From Paracoccaceae bacterium (GTDB taxonomy: Bacteria > Pseudomonadota > Alphaproteobacteria > Rhodobacterales > Rhodobacteraceae): DNA of 64,000 nucleotides. The stretch's first letter is position 1. Every line of letters starts with the position of its first letter. Positions 12,146-19,638 of the stretch are shown here, piece after piece. The stretch is from positions 124,001 through 188,000 of the forward strand of contig QWDA01000007.1 of the NCBI GenBank assembly GCA_003605175.1, in the 5' to 3' direction. Both the position numbers and the translations under genes were made by a program. Under the pieces are notes generated by a model, which saw only the letters and a program-made list of their open reading frames with translations, did no database searches and had not been told where the DNA came from.

Positions 12146-12679
12146 ATGGCCAAGACCGTCAAGGACTACATCCGCACCATCCCCGACTTCCCGCACGAGG
12201 GCATCATGTTCCGGGACGTCACCACGCTCTTCGCCGACCCGCGCGGCTTCAGGATGTGCATCGACCAGCTCCTGCACCCCTATGCGGGCGCGGAAATCGA
12301 CAAGGTCGTCGGCCTCGAGGCGCGCGGCTTCATCCTCGGCGGCGCGGTGGCGCACCAGCTCTCGGTGGGCTTCGTGCCGGTGCGGAAGAAGGGCAAGCTC
12401 CCCGGCGCGACCATCGCCGAAGAGTACCAGCTCGAATACGGCGAGGCCGTGGTCGAGCTGCATGACGACGCGATCCGCGCCGGCGAGAAGATCCTGCTGG
12501 TCGACGACCTCCTCGCCACCGGCGGCACCGCCGAAGCCGGCATCCGCCTGATCGAACGCCTGGGCGGCGAGATCGTGGGCTGCGCCTTCGTCGTCGACCT
12601 GCCCGAACTCGGCGGCCGCAAGCGCCTCGAGGGCCTCGGCTTCGAAGTCCACGCGCTCTGCGCCTTCGAGGGGGCGTGA
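12146..12679 (+). CDS. apt: Adenine phosphoribosyltransferase
   Basis: A 177-residue cytoplasmic enzyme converting adenine and PRPP to AMP. N-terminal [20 protein letters not shown] and the PRPP loop [17 protein letters not shown] (residues about 116-132) are diagnostic; length is normal. ATG 12146 is preceded by AAGA. A 101-bp gap separates it from the DUF2269 gene, but the strand and biochemistry (mtnP makes adenine, apt salvages it) support functional grouping. Confidence 0.95.
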   Translation: MAKTVKDYIRTIPDFPHEGIMFRDVTTLFADPRGFRMCIDQLLHPYAGAEIDKVVGLEARGFILGGAVAHQLSVGFVPVRKKGKLPGATIAEEYQLEYGEAVVELHDDAIRAGEKILLVDDLLATGGTAEAGIRLIERLGGEIVGCAFVVDLPELGGRKRLEGLGFEVHALCAFEGA

Positions 12680-12711
12680 GGCGCCAGGAAGATTCCCGAA
12701 TTTTCTTGCAA

Positions 12712-12730
12712 ATTTCCTCTTTGAGGAAAT
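12712..12730. terminator. Hairpin between convergent apt and FAD-oxidase genes
   Basis: A perfect 8-bp stem ATTTCCTC/GAGGAAAT with TTT loop, in a short AT-rich patch of otherwise GC-rich DNA between convergent stop codons. Probably a bidirectional terminator. Confidence 0.5.
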
Positions 12731-12742
12731 CCCGCCGCAACC

Positions 12743-14152
12743 TCAGCGCAAGACGGCGCCCGGGTTCATGATCCCCACCGGATCGAGCGCGGCCTTGATC
12801 CGGCGCATCGCGTCGAGCTTCGCCGGATCGCCGTAAAGCTCCAGATCGCCCACCTTCAGCCGCCCGACCCCGTGCTCGGCCGAGAACGACCCACCCCGCG
12901 CGACTGTCAAGTCATGCACGATCCGGCTCGCCCCGGCCGCGAGATGCGCCCAGGCCGCGCGGGTCTCCCCCGCGGGCGGGAACTGGTTGTAATGCAGGTT
13001 GCCGTCGCCCAGATGCCCGAAGGCGTTCACCCGCAAGGGCCCCAGCCCGGCGAGCCGTGCGCCCGCTTCCTCAAGGAAGCCCGGAATCTCCGACAAGGGC
13101 AGCGCGATATCGTGGCTCGCGACCGCGCCGATCCGCCGGTTCGCCTCGGGGATCGTCTCGCGCAAGGCCCAGAACGCCGCCCGCTGCGCCTCGGACTGCG
13201 CCACATGGCCGTCCAGCACCTCGCCCGCCGCGAACCCCTCCTCGAACAGCGCCTCCACCAGCGCGCCCGGGTCCGCCGCCCCCGAACAGGCGATTTCGGT
13301 CAACACCAGCCAATCGGGCAGCGCCGCCCCGAACGGATGGCTCACCGCGAGCCCCGCCTCTCCGAGGAACCGCAGCCCCTGGCCGGAGATCAGCTCGAAG
13401 GCCGAGACCGCCTCGCCCGCCACCCGCCCGGCCCGCGCCAGAAGCGCCAGCGCCTCGGCTGGCCCCGGCACCGCCAGGAACGCCGTCGCCCGCCGCGCCG
13501 GGCGCGGGTAAAGCCGCAGCGCCGCCGCGGTGATCACCCCCAGCGTCCCCTCCGACCCGATCAGCAGGTTCCTCAGGTCATAGCCGGTATTGTCCTTCCT
13601 CAGCCGCTTCAGCCCGTGCAGCACCTGCCCGTCCGGCAGCACCGCCTCGATCCCGAGGCACAGGTCCCGCGCCGTGCCGTAGCGCAGCACGTTGAGCCCG
13701 CCCGAATTCACCGCCAGCGCCCCGCCGATCCGCGCGGTGCCTTCCGAGGCGTAGGAGAGCGGGAACAGCCGGCCCTCCGCCTCCGCCGCCCCCTGCACCT
13801 CGGCCAGGGTCGCGCCCGCCTCGGCCACCAGCGCGTTCTCGTCGGCATGAACGCCCCGGATCCGCGCCATCCGCGCTAGGGACAGGAGCATCGGCGCCGG
13901 CCCGTCGGGCATCACCTGCCCGCCCACGAGGCCGGTCCCGCCGCCCAGGGGAACCACGCCCACCCGCGCCTCGCCAGCATGCCGGATCGCCGCCGCGACC
14001 TCCTCGGTCGACGACGGCGCCACCAGAACCCCCGCCTGCCCGCGCCACCGGCCGCGCGGCTCCTCGAGATGCCGCGGCTCCACGGGGCGCACTGCCCCGG
14101 GCAGCGCGGCCTCGAGCCGGGCGATCAGCGCGTCGTCGACGGGGTTCAGCAT
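12743..14152 (-). CDS. FAD-linked oxidase (GlcD / D-2-hydroxyacid dehydrogenase type)
   Basis: A 469-residue flavoprotein of the VAO/PCMH superfamily. The FAD-binding part holds VVPLGGGTGLVGGQVMPDGP (about 68-87), GAGATLAEVQ-like loop (VAEAGATLAEVQ) and LLIGSEGTLGVITAA. The C-terminal FAD-oxidase_C domain has FGHLGDGNLHYNQFPP (His metal ligands) and SAEHGVGRLKVGDLELYGDP. The family oxidises D-2-hydroxy acids such as D-lactate, glycolate or D-2-hydroxyglutarate, usually passing electrons to a quinone or cytochrome; the exact substrate cannot be read from the sequence. It stands alone, convergent with apt. ATG 14152 is 10 residues before the family core. Confidence 0.87.
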   Translation of the reverse strand: MLNPVDDALIARLEAALPGAVRPVEPRHLEEPRGRWRGQAGVLVAPSSTEEVAAAIRHAGEARVGVVPLGGGTGLVGGQVMPDGPAPMLLSLARMARIRGVHADENALVAEAGATLAEVQGAAEAEGRLFPLSYASEGTARIGGALAVNSGGLNVLRYGTARDLCLGIEAVLPDGQVLHGLKRLRKDNTGYDLRNLLIGSEGTLGVITAAALRLYPRPARRATAFLAVPGPAEALALLARAGRVAGEAVSAFELISGQGLRFLGEAGLAVSHPFGAALPDWLVLTEIACSGAADPGALVEALFEEGFAAGEVLDGHVAQSEAQRAAFWALRETIPEANRRIGAVASHDIALPLSEIPGFLEEAGARLAGLGPLRVNAFGHLGDGNLHYNQFPPAGETRAAWAHLAAGASRIVHDLTVARGGSFSAEHGVGRLKVGDLELYGDPAKLDAMRRIKAALDPVGIMNPGAVLR

Positions 14153-14207
14153 GGGATTGCCTCTTGCATCCGCCCGGTTCTCCGACCGATCCGCGCGAAA
14201 CGCAAGC

Positions 14208-15032
14208 TCACTCGGTCTCGATCAGGTATTCGGGCCTGAGCGGAATCACCGTGGGCCGGGCGGGCAGGGTCCGCAGCGACACCTCGATCGCGTTCGGCAT
14301 GTCGCGGCGGATCTCGAACTCATCCGCCATCCCCGCGAGGAAGGTCTCGAGCGTATGGCCCGAGAACCAGTGCATCGGGATCACCACCGAGGATTTCAGC
14401 CGCTTCAGGAGCCGGATCATCACCGGCAGCTCCAGCGTCGTGCCGCCATCCACCGCCGCCATCACCACGTCGAGCCGGCCGATCGCCGCAAGCTGCGCCG
14501 CGTCCGGATAATGGTGCAGGTGCCCCAGATGACCTATGCACAGCCCCTCGACCTCGAAGATGAAGATCGAATTCCCGTCCGGCCGCACCCCGCCGATCCC
14601 CGAACGCACATCGGTATGCACATTGCGCACCAGCATCTCGCCGAGGTCGAGATGGTATTCGCGCGCATTGCCGCCCACGGCCCAGCCCTCCAGCACATGG
14701 GCGATCCCCGGATCGGGCGTCGCGGTCCAATGCGTCCCGTGGGCGTTGTTCATCGTCGCCACCGTGGGCGCGAAATCGGTCGCCCCGATGAAGCCCGTGT
14801 AATCCGTCACCGCGCTCAGCCCGCCCGGCGTCTGGATCAGGAACATCGCATGGTCGATATAGCTGATCCGCACCGAGAACTCCGCCACCGGCTCCCGGAA
14901 ACTCGCGAGCTGAACGTATTCCAGCCCCGGCGCCGCATCGGCGATGGCGATGCAATGGCTCGGCCGCCGCTCCTGCGCCTCCGCCCCGAGCGCGGCGCAA
15001 AGCAGACCGGGGATCAAAAGCGGTCGCAGCAT
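14208..15032 (-). CDS. Secreted MBL-fold metallo-hydrolase-like protein
   Basis: A 274-residue protein with an N-terminal signal peptide (MLRPLLIPGLLCAALGAEAQ), so periplasmic. The rest follows the UlaG-like MBL order: strand ISYIDHAMFLIQTPGGLSAV, VTDYTGF, then CIGHLGHLHHYPDAAQLAAI, LDVVMAAVDGG and VIPMHWFSGHTLETF. The canonical HxHxDH is not obvious: the position is taken by NNAHGTHW, so metal binding may be altered. Substrate unknown. ATG 15032 gives the full signal. A 177-bp gap without any gene that I can support separates it from the VOC gene. Confidence 0.8.
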   Translation of the reverse strand: MLRPLLIPGLLCAALGAEAQERRPSHCIAIADAAPGLEYVQLASFREPVAEFSVRISYIDHAMFLIQTPGGLSAVTDYTGFIGATDFAPTVATMNNAHGTHWTATPDPGIAHVLEGWAVGGNAREYHLDLGEMLVRNVHTDVRSGIGGVRPDGNSIFIFEVEGLCIGHLGHLHHYPDAAQLAAIGRLDVVMAAVDGGTTLELPVMIRLLKRLKSSVVIPMHWFSGHTLETFLAGMADEFEIRRDMPNAIEVSLRTLPARPTVIPLRPEYLIETE

Positions 15033-15209
15033 GGAGACACCTCCGCCCCGACTGTAGCGCGGCGGCGCGGGAAGGCCAGTTCCAAGGCATACATCCGCGG
15101 GAACCTCGCGCAGCCGGAACCCGAGGTGAATGATGGCGCGCGGCGCCTCCGTGTCAGCTTTCCTGTGCGAGACCCGATTGTCGTTGGCGGGTCACGCTTC
15201 GTTTGCGGG

Positions 15210-15635
15210 TCATGTCGGCAAAGCTGCGGACGCATATTGATCGACGAACTGGCCAACCGGCGGGATCGGCTTGATCACATCGATCAGGACGCCGTTCGGA
15301 TCCCGCGTGATGAAGTGCCTTTGCCCGAAAGCCTCATCGGTCAGGGTCTTCAAGACAGGCAGACCTGCACGTTTGGCGCGTTCGAACTCGGCATCGACGT
15401 GGTCAACCTCGAAGTTGAGGATCAGTCTCTGTGTGGACCCGCGCCCCTCGGCGGGGATCGTTTCGTGATCGCCCTTCAGGATGGCAAGGTTGACCTTCGG
15501 ATCTTCGCTGGATTGCAGATGGCAGTACCAGTCCGCATCGAAGCTCACCTTGAAACGAAAGTTGTCGACGTAGAACGCCTTCGTCGCCGCCACGTCCCCG
15601 GTCTGGATGACGGGGTAGTACTGAGTGCATTTCAT
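15210..15635 (-). CDS. VOC-family (glyoxalase/bleomycin resistance-like) protein
   Basis: A 141-residue protein with the two beta-alpha-beta-beta-beta modules of the vicinal oxygen chelate fold: [20 protein letters not shown] (module 1) and [20 protein letters not shown] with [18 protein letters not shown] (module 2, Glu/Asp replacing a metal ligand in places). Members include glyoxalases and antibiotic-binding proteins; the function here is not determinable. ATG 15635 has GGGAGA seven bases upstream. It is divergent from the TetR gene, and the intervening region contains two matching palindromes, so it is probably the TetR target. Confidence 0.82.
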   Translation of the reverse strand: MKCTQYYPVIQTGDVAATKAFYVDNFRFKVSFDADWYCHLQSSEDPKVNLAILKGDHETIPAEGRGSTQRLILNFEVDHVDAEFERAKRAGLPVLKTLTDEAFGQRHFITRDPNGVLIDVIKPIPPVGQFVDQYASAALPT

Positions 15636-15656
15636 GTTGCGTCTCCCTTGAGCGAT

Positions 15657-15673
15657 ACATACAGTCTGTATGT
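15657..15673. promoter_or_regulatory. Operator 1 of the VOC/TetR pair (perfect 17-bp palindrome)
   Basis: ACATACAG, T, CTGTATGT: a perfect inverted repeat 22 bp upstream of the VOC start. It shares its core with the second palindrome at 15688-15706. Confidence 0.7.
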
Positions 15674-15687
15674 GCATCAATCATGAT

Positions 15688-15706
15688 CATACAGGCTGCA
15701 TGTATG
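15688..15706. promoter_or_regulatory. Operator 2 of the VOC/TetR pair (imperfect palindrome)
   Basis: CATACAGGC, T, GCATGTATG: arms pair with one mismatch per arm and it repeats the CATACAG/TGTATG core of operator 1, centres 32 bp (about three turns) apart. It overlaps the first candidate TetR start codon. Confidence 0.6.
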
Positions 15707-16294
15707 CAACAGGAAAATGAACCTCGCTCCAACAGGGACCGCACGGAAGCCACGCGGTCCGCTCTTTTGAATGCAGCCCGGGCGCTCTTCGCCGAGAAGG
15801 GCTATGCCGAAACCTCGACCCCGGAAATCGTCAGGGCCGCAGGGGTCACGCGCGGCGCCCTTTACCATCACTTCGAAGACAAGGAGGCGCTGTTTCGCGC
15901 TGTCATCACCGAAGAGTATCTGGCGGTCGCGGACGAGATAACCGCGTCGGCGAAAACAGAGCCGGGGTCAGCCATGGATGCGTTGAAGCTCGGCAGTCGC
16001 GGTTATCTCAAGGCAATGGCCGACAAGGGACGTGTTCGGATCATGCTCCGCGACGGCCCAGCCGTGCTTGGACAGATGGAACTCGACAAGATCGATCGAG
16101 AAACCTCGGCCGACACCCTGCGGCGAGGGCTTGCCGAAGCGATGGAGAGCGGTGCGATCAAGAACCTGCCGATCGACGCGCTGACCGTCCAGCTTTCTGC
16201 CCTTTTTGACAGGGCTGCCCTGGCTGTGTCTGAGGGCGACGATCCCAAGGATCACCTTCACGTGCTGGACGCCATCTTCATCGCGCTGAAGTAG
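15704..16294 (+). CDS. TetR-family transcriptional repressor
   Basis: A 196-residue regulator. HTH at residues about 13-60: TRSALLNAARALFAEKGYAE, then TPEIVRAAGVTRGALYHHFE and KEALFRAV. The C-terminal ligand-binding part is helical (MDALKLGSRGYLKAMADKGR) and ends with the dimer helix region. The start could be ATG 15704 or ATG 15683; neither has a clear ribosome site, so the transcript may have little or no leader. Two palindromes between it and the divergent VOC gene indicate that it represses both genes. The inducer is unknown. Confidence 0.85.
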   Translation: MQQENEPRSNRDRTEATRSALLNAARALFAEKGYAETSTPEIVRAAGVTRGALYHHFEDKEALFRAVITEEYLAVADEITASAKTEPGSAMDALKLGSRGYLKAMADKGRVRIMLRDGPAVLGQMELDKIDRETSADTLRRGLAEAMESGAIKNLPIDALTVQLSALFDRAALAVSEGDDPKDHLHVLDAIFIALK

Positions 16295-16458
16295 CCGGGC
16301 CCGACAGGCAGCCGTGGTTGCCGCCCAGGCGAGTGCCCGCTTCGTCCGCAAAACCGACATCAAGCTCATGCCTCCGGGGTCGTAATCCGGTCCCGAGACA
16401 CCCTCTGGGTAGACCCCAAGCGTTGCCGCCGGAGCAGAAGCCGCCCGGGGGGCCGCTC

Positions 16459-16486
16459 TTGACAGACTCGGCCATTGGGATAGGCC
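16459..16486 (+). promoter_or_regulatory. Candidate promoter for the saccharopine-dehydrogenase-like gene
   Basis: TTGACA (16459-16464), 16-bp spacer, TAGGCC (16481-16486), 55 bp upstream of the ATG at 16542. The -35 is perfect and the -10 is poor, as is common in this group. The remaining 150 bp of the gap hold no gene that I can support. Confidence 0.4.
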
Positions 16487-16541
16487 GAGGGCGAAGGATC
16501 GCCGGCCCGTCCCCGATCCGGCATTCAGAAGGAAGCACGCG

Positions 16542-17606
16542 ATGGAGCGGATTGCGGTTCTCGGGCTCGGCAAGATCGGCCGGCTGGCGGCGGAGATCCT
16601 CACCGCAACGGGGTTCGACGTCACCGGCTTCGACGCCGCCGGCGGCCGCCCCGGCGCGGGCCATGACGTGAAGCGCCTCGACCTCGGAGAACCGGGCGCC
16701 CTCGCCACGGCGCTTTCGGGTGCCGACGCGGTGCTCTCCTGCCTGCCCTACCACCTCAATACCGGCGTCGCGGCCGAGGCGCACGCGCAGGGCCTGCACT
16801 ATTTCGACCTCACCGAAGACGTGGCCACCACCGCCGCGATCCGCGAGATGTCGGAAACCGCCAAGGGGCTCATGGCCCCGCAATGCGGCCTCGCCCCCGG
16901 CTTCGTCGGCATCACCGGCGCGCATCTGATCGGCCGCTTCGAGACCTGCCGCTCCTGCCGGATGCGCGTCGGCGCGCTTCCCCGCAACCCGACCGGCCTG
17001 ATGGGCTATTCGTTCAACTGGTCGCCCGAGGGCGTGGTCAACGAATACCTCAACGATTGCGAAGTGCTGGAGGACGGCCAGCGCAAATGGGTCTCGCCCA
17101 TGGAATGGATCGAGAAGCTGGTGATCGGCGGTGTGGAGCTCGAGGCCTTCACCACCTCGGGCGGACTCGGCACGATGTGCGAGACCTATCTCGGCCGGGT
17201 GCCCAACATCGACTACAAGACGATCCGCTACCCCGGCCACGTGCAACTGATGAACTTCTTCTTCCACGAGCTCCTGATGCGCGAGCGCCGCAAGGAGGCG
17301 GGCGAGATCCTGGTCCACGCCAAGCCGCCGGTGGACGACGACGTGGTCTATGTCCATGTCTCGGCCGAGGGCGAGGAAGCCGGCGCGCTCCGCCGCCACG
17401 AATTCGTCCGCGCCTACCGCCCGCGCGAGATCGCCGGGGCAAGGCGCACCGCCATCGCCTGGACCACCGCCTCCTCCGTCGCCGCGATCCTGGAAATGGT
17501 CCGCGCCGGCACGCTCCCGGCGCGCGGCTTCCTCAAGCAGGAGGACGTGCCGCTCGACGCCTTCCTCGCCACCACCAACGGCGCGCGGTTCGCCGACCCC
17601 GACTGA
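16542..17606 (+). CDS. Saccharopine dehydrogenase-like NAD(P)-dependent oxidoreductase
   Basis: A 354-residue protein of the saccharopine dehydrogenase/homospermidine-type family. The Rossmann start is IAVLGLGKIGRLAAEILTAT (GxGxxG). It continues with VLSCLPYHLNTGVAAEAHAQ, YFDLTEDVATTAA and CGLAPGFVGITGAHLIGRFE, which is the conserved 'GxAPGf' segment. The C-terminal half has VVNEYLNDCEVLEDGQ and TSGGLGTMCETYLGRV, features of saccharopine dehydrogenases. The family makes or breaks secondary-amine linkages between amino acids or polyamines; the exact substrate cannot be told. ATG 16542 follows GAAGGAAG. Confidence 0.82.
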   Translation: MERIAVLGLGKIGRLAAEILTATGFDVTGFDAAGGRPGAGHDVKRLDLGEPGALATALSGADAVLSCLPYHLNTGVAAEAHAQGLHYFDLTEDVATTAAIREMSETAKGLMAPQCGLAPGFVGITGAHLIGRFETCRSCRMRVGALPRNPTGLMGYSFNWSPEGVVNEYLNDCEVLEDGQRKWVSPMEWIEKLVIGGVELEAFTTSGGLGTMCETYLGRVPNIDYKTIRYPGHVQLMNFFFHELLMRERRKEAGEILVHAKPPVDDDVVYVHVSAEGEEAGALRRHEFVRAYRPREIAGARRTAIAWTTASSVAAILEMVRAGTLPARGFLKQEDVPLDAFLATTNGARFADPD

Positions 17607-17660
17607 CGTAGCAGGGGCCTTCCCTTCGAGCGCGGAAGCTTGCAATGTCGATCCATATTA

Positions 17661-17675
17661 TTATACGTCGTATAA
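17661..17675. promoter_or_regulatory. Palindromic operator ahead of the DHFR-like/TetR operon
   Basis: TTATACG, T, CGTATAA: a perfect 15-bp inverted repeat immediately upstream of the AAGGAGG ribosome site. It is AT-rich in GC-rich DNA. Placement suggests binding by the TetR protein of this operon. Confidence 0.65.
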
Positions 17676-17678
17676 ATC

Positions 17679-17685
17679 AAGGAGG
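17679..17685 (+). promoter_or_regulatory. Strong ribosome binding site with unusual downstream start
   Basis: AAGGAGG, then seven bases, then an in-frame ATA at 17693. The next in-frame ATG is 18 bases further on, with its own weak AGGA (17701-17704). Confidence 0.6.
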
Positions 17686-17710
17686 CGCCGCGATACCGAC
17701 AGGACACATC

Positions 17711-18226
17711 ATGATGGCAATGAGTCTGGACGGGTTCGTCGCGCGGTCCGACCGGACGCTCGATTGGCTGATGAAGCAGCCGACCGAGGGCGAAGATCAC
17801 GGCTTCGACGACTTCCAGAACAGCGTCGACGTCATCGTGATGGGATCCGGCTCGTTCCGGACGCTGCTTGGCTTCGACGAATGGATCTATTCCAGACCGG
17901 TCGTCGTTCTGAGCGCCTCGATGACCGACCGGGACATCCCCGATCGCCTGAAGGGCCGGATCGAGATCTCCGCCGAGAGCCCGGCGGACCTGATGACGCG
18001 ATTTGAGACGCTTGGATACGAACGCATCTATGTCGACGGCGCGGCCCTCATCCGCTCCTTCCTCGCACCCGGGTTCATCGTGGACATGAAGATCACCCTG
18101 GTGCCGATCCTGATCGGAAACGGCATCCGCCTTTTCGGCGACCTCGACAGGGACATCGACCTGAAGCTCGAGAGCGTGGCGGAATACCCTTCCGGCCTCG
18201 TTTCGCTGACCTACCGGTTGGTCTGA
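17711..18226 (+). CDS. Dihydrofolate-reductase-like (RibD C-terminal type) protein
   Basis: About 171 residues, or 177 if translation begins at ATA 17693. Family features: MAMSLDGFVARSDRTLDWLM (first strand and conserved SLDGF), VDVIVMGSGSFRTLLGFDEW, then YERIYVDGAALIRSFLAPGF and VPILIGNGIRLFG. These proteins bind NADPH; the substrate is unknown and most are not folate enzymes. The conventional start TGHIMMAMSLDG would lie at 17693 (ATA); ATG 17711 keeps most of the first strand. An upstream ATG at 17645 reads through the palindrome and is unlikely. It overlaps the following TetR gene by one base. Confidence 0.8.
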   Translation: MMAMSLDGFVARSDRTLDWLMKQPTEGEDHGFDDFQNSVDVIVMGSGSFRTLLGFDEWIYSRPVVVLSASMTDRDIPDRLKGRIEISAESPADLMTRFETLGYERIYVDGAALIRSFLAPGFIVDMKITLVPILIGNGIRLFGDLDRDIDLKLESVAEYPSGLVSLTYRLV

Positions 18227-18783
18227 TGGCCCCCCGCCCGGCGAAATCCGGCCGCCCTCCGAAAGGCTCCCCGACCCTCACCAGGGACGCCGTTCTGACG
18301 GCCGCCTTGCCCATGGCCCAGGAAGGCGGCATCGACGCCATCTCGTTCCGGGCTCTCGCGGATCGGCTGGGCGTAACGGCCATGGCCGTCTCGTATCACT
18401 CTGGAAACAAAAGGCAACTTATTGCCGATCTGGTCGATCTGGCATTCCGGGGCGCCGTCGGGGACCCTGCGGCCGAGGGTCCGGCGCAACATGCCAGGGC
18501 CGTGCTGGCGCGCTATTTCCCGCGCGCGCTGCAAAACGCCAACCTGCTCCACGCCGTACTCGCGGACGCCTCGCTGATGAGCGCTGAACTGCGCCGCATC
18601 ACCGACATGCTCAGGGCCGACACGCAGGCACTGGGAGACGAGGACGACGTGCTGCTCCACCTGCTCGTGGACTATACGCACGGTTTCGTCTTTTCGGCGT
18701 CCTCGGGCGAAGGCACCCAGCCCACGATCGGGGAATACCTGCGCGGAGTGGACTGGATCCTGTCGCGGGCGGCGCCAGCATGA
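18226..18783 (+). CDS. TetR-family transcriptional repressor
   Basis: A 185-residue regulator. HTH at about 20-70: SPTLTRDAVLTAALPMAQEG, then SFRALADRLGVTAMAVSYHS and KRQLIADLVDLAF, close to TetR-class tetracycline-repressor-type HTHs. The C-terminal helices (AQHARAVLARYFPRALQNAN) form a variable ligand pocket. It is translationally coupled (TGATG) to the DHFR-like gene, so probably autoregulates the operon from the 17661 palindrome. The terminator at 18790 ends the operon. Confidence 0.85.
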   Translation: MAPRPAKSGRPPKGSPTLTRDAVLTAALPMAQEGGIDAISFRALADRLGVTAMAVSYHSGNKRQLIADLVDLAFRGAVGDPAAEGPAQHARAVLARYFPRALQNANLLHAVLADASLMSAELRRITDMLRADTQALGDEDDVLLHLLVDYTHGFVFSASSGEGTQPTIGEYLRGVDWILSRAAPA

Positions 18784-18789
18784 AAGAAG

Positions 18790-18813
18790 ACGGGCGGCCC
18801 TCAAGCCGCCCGT
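18790..18813. terminator. Bidirectional terminator between TetR and VPLPA-CTERM genes
   Basis: A 9-bp stem ACGGGCGGC/GCCGCCCGT with 6-nt loop (CCTCAA). It is followed by TTC on the plus strand and by TCTTCTTTC on the minus strand, so works for both convergent genes. Confidence 0.7.
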
Positions 18814-18832
18814 TTCACATCGCGAGCGGTGG

Positions 18833-19366
18833 TCAGGACACCCGGCGCCGCGACCGGCGCAAGGCGCCGAGCCCGCCGAGACCGGCGATCATCATCCATC
18901 CCGCCGCAGGCAGTGGGACCTCGGACGGCCCGGTCGTGTAGAAGGTGAAATGCGACAGGTCCGGTCCGGCGCCGCCGCTCCCCTTCAGAAGCCCCAGCGT
19001 GTTCCATGTGCCGCTCGTGCTGCTCAGATCGAGCAGATAGCCCGCGAAAGTCGGGCCGCCCTTGAGCACGGCCATCACCGTGGTCAGCCCGCCCCAGTCG
19101 GTGACGCTCCAGGTGCCGCCCCCGGTGCCGGCGCCGGTCAGGCTGAAGGCCAGGCCGGCATCGACCCAGCCGGTCTTGCCGAACAGGCCGTCCAGGTCCG
19201 AATTGGCGTCGTTGCCCGAGAACGCGCCCTCGCAGGCCGTCGAGGTGGTGAACTGGCTGGTGTTGCAGGTTCCGAGATCGGTCAGACCCATGGTCAGCGC
19301 CGAGGCGCCTGACGCAGCCAAGGCGAGCGCGGCAGCAAGGCCGACCCGCCTGAAAACGTTCCTCAT
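18833..19366 (-). CDS. Secreted VPLPA-CTERM protein (exosortase substrate)
   Basis: A 177-residue exported protein. The signal peptide is residues 1-24 (RRVGLAAALALAASGASA). The mature part is Gly/Ser/Thr-rich with few charges. The C-terminal 28 residues form a sorting signal: VPLPAAGWMMIAGLGGLGAL, ending in basic RRSRRRVS. VPLPA-CTERM proteins are recognised by a dedicated exosortase and linked to extracellular polysaccharide production in Rhodobacterales; no exosortase is in this window. ATG 19366 has a perfect AAGGAGG. The protein's own function is unknown. Confidence 0.85.
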   Translation of the reverse strand: MRNVFRRVGLAAALALAASGASALTMGLTDLGTCNTSQFTTSTACEGAFSGNDANSDLDGLFGKTGWVDAGLAFSLTGAGTGGGTWSVTDWGGLTTVMAVLKGGPTFAGYLLDLSSTSGTWNTLGLLKGSGGAGPDLSHFTFYTTGPSEVPLPAAGWMMIAGLGGLGALRRSRRRVS

Positions 19367-19638
19367 TACTTCCTCCTTATGAACTCTTACAATGCCGAAC
19401 CTGGCCGCACCCCGGCCAAATCCACGCCACGAAAATGCCATATTTCCGCCATGCTTGACATCCGCCTCCGGGTGGAAACCGGGCTGGTTCCACCCGGATC
19501 TCGTGGCCCCGGCGTCCGCTGCGGCGGAAGGACGCGGCCCGTTGCGCCCGGGATCCATCCTGCGCCACAGCACGTTGGCAAACGAGACGCCCTGACGCCG
19601 CAAAGCCGGGGCAACGAGACCGGCGGAGGCGCGCTCCC

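Noticed and set aside
14208-15032. Canonical metallo-beta-lactamase HxHxDH motif
   Set aside because: The position has NNAHGTHW; the fold is MBL-like, but I do not claim an intact metal site.
15014-15256. 80-codon frame on the minus strand between MBL and VOC genes
   Set aside because: Ser/Arg-rich translation overlapping both genes, no ribosome site.
16278-17645. 455-codon minus frame over the saccharopine-dehydrogenase-like gene
   Set aside because: Shadow frame; plus strand carries the Rossmann and family motifs.
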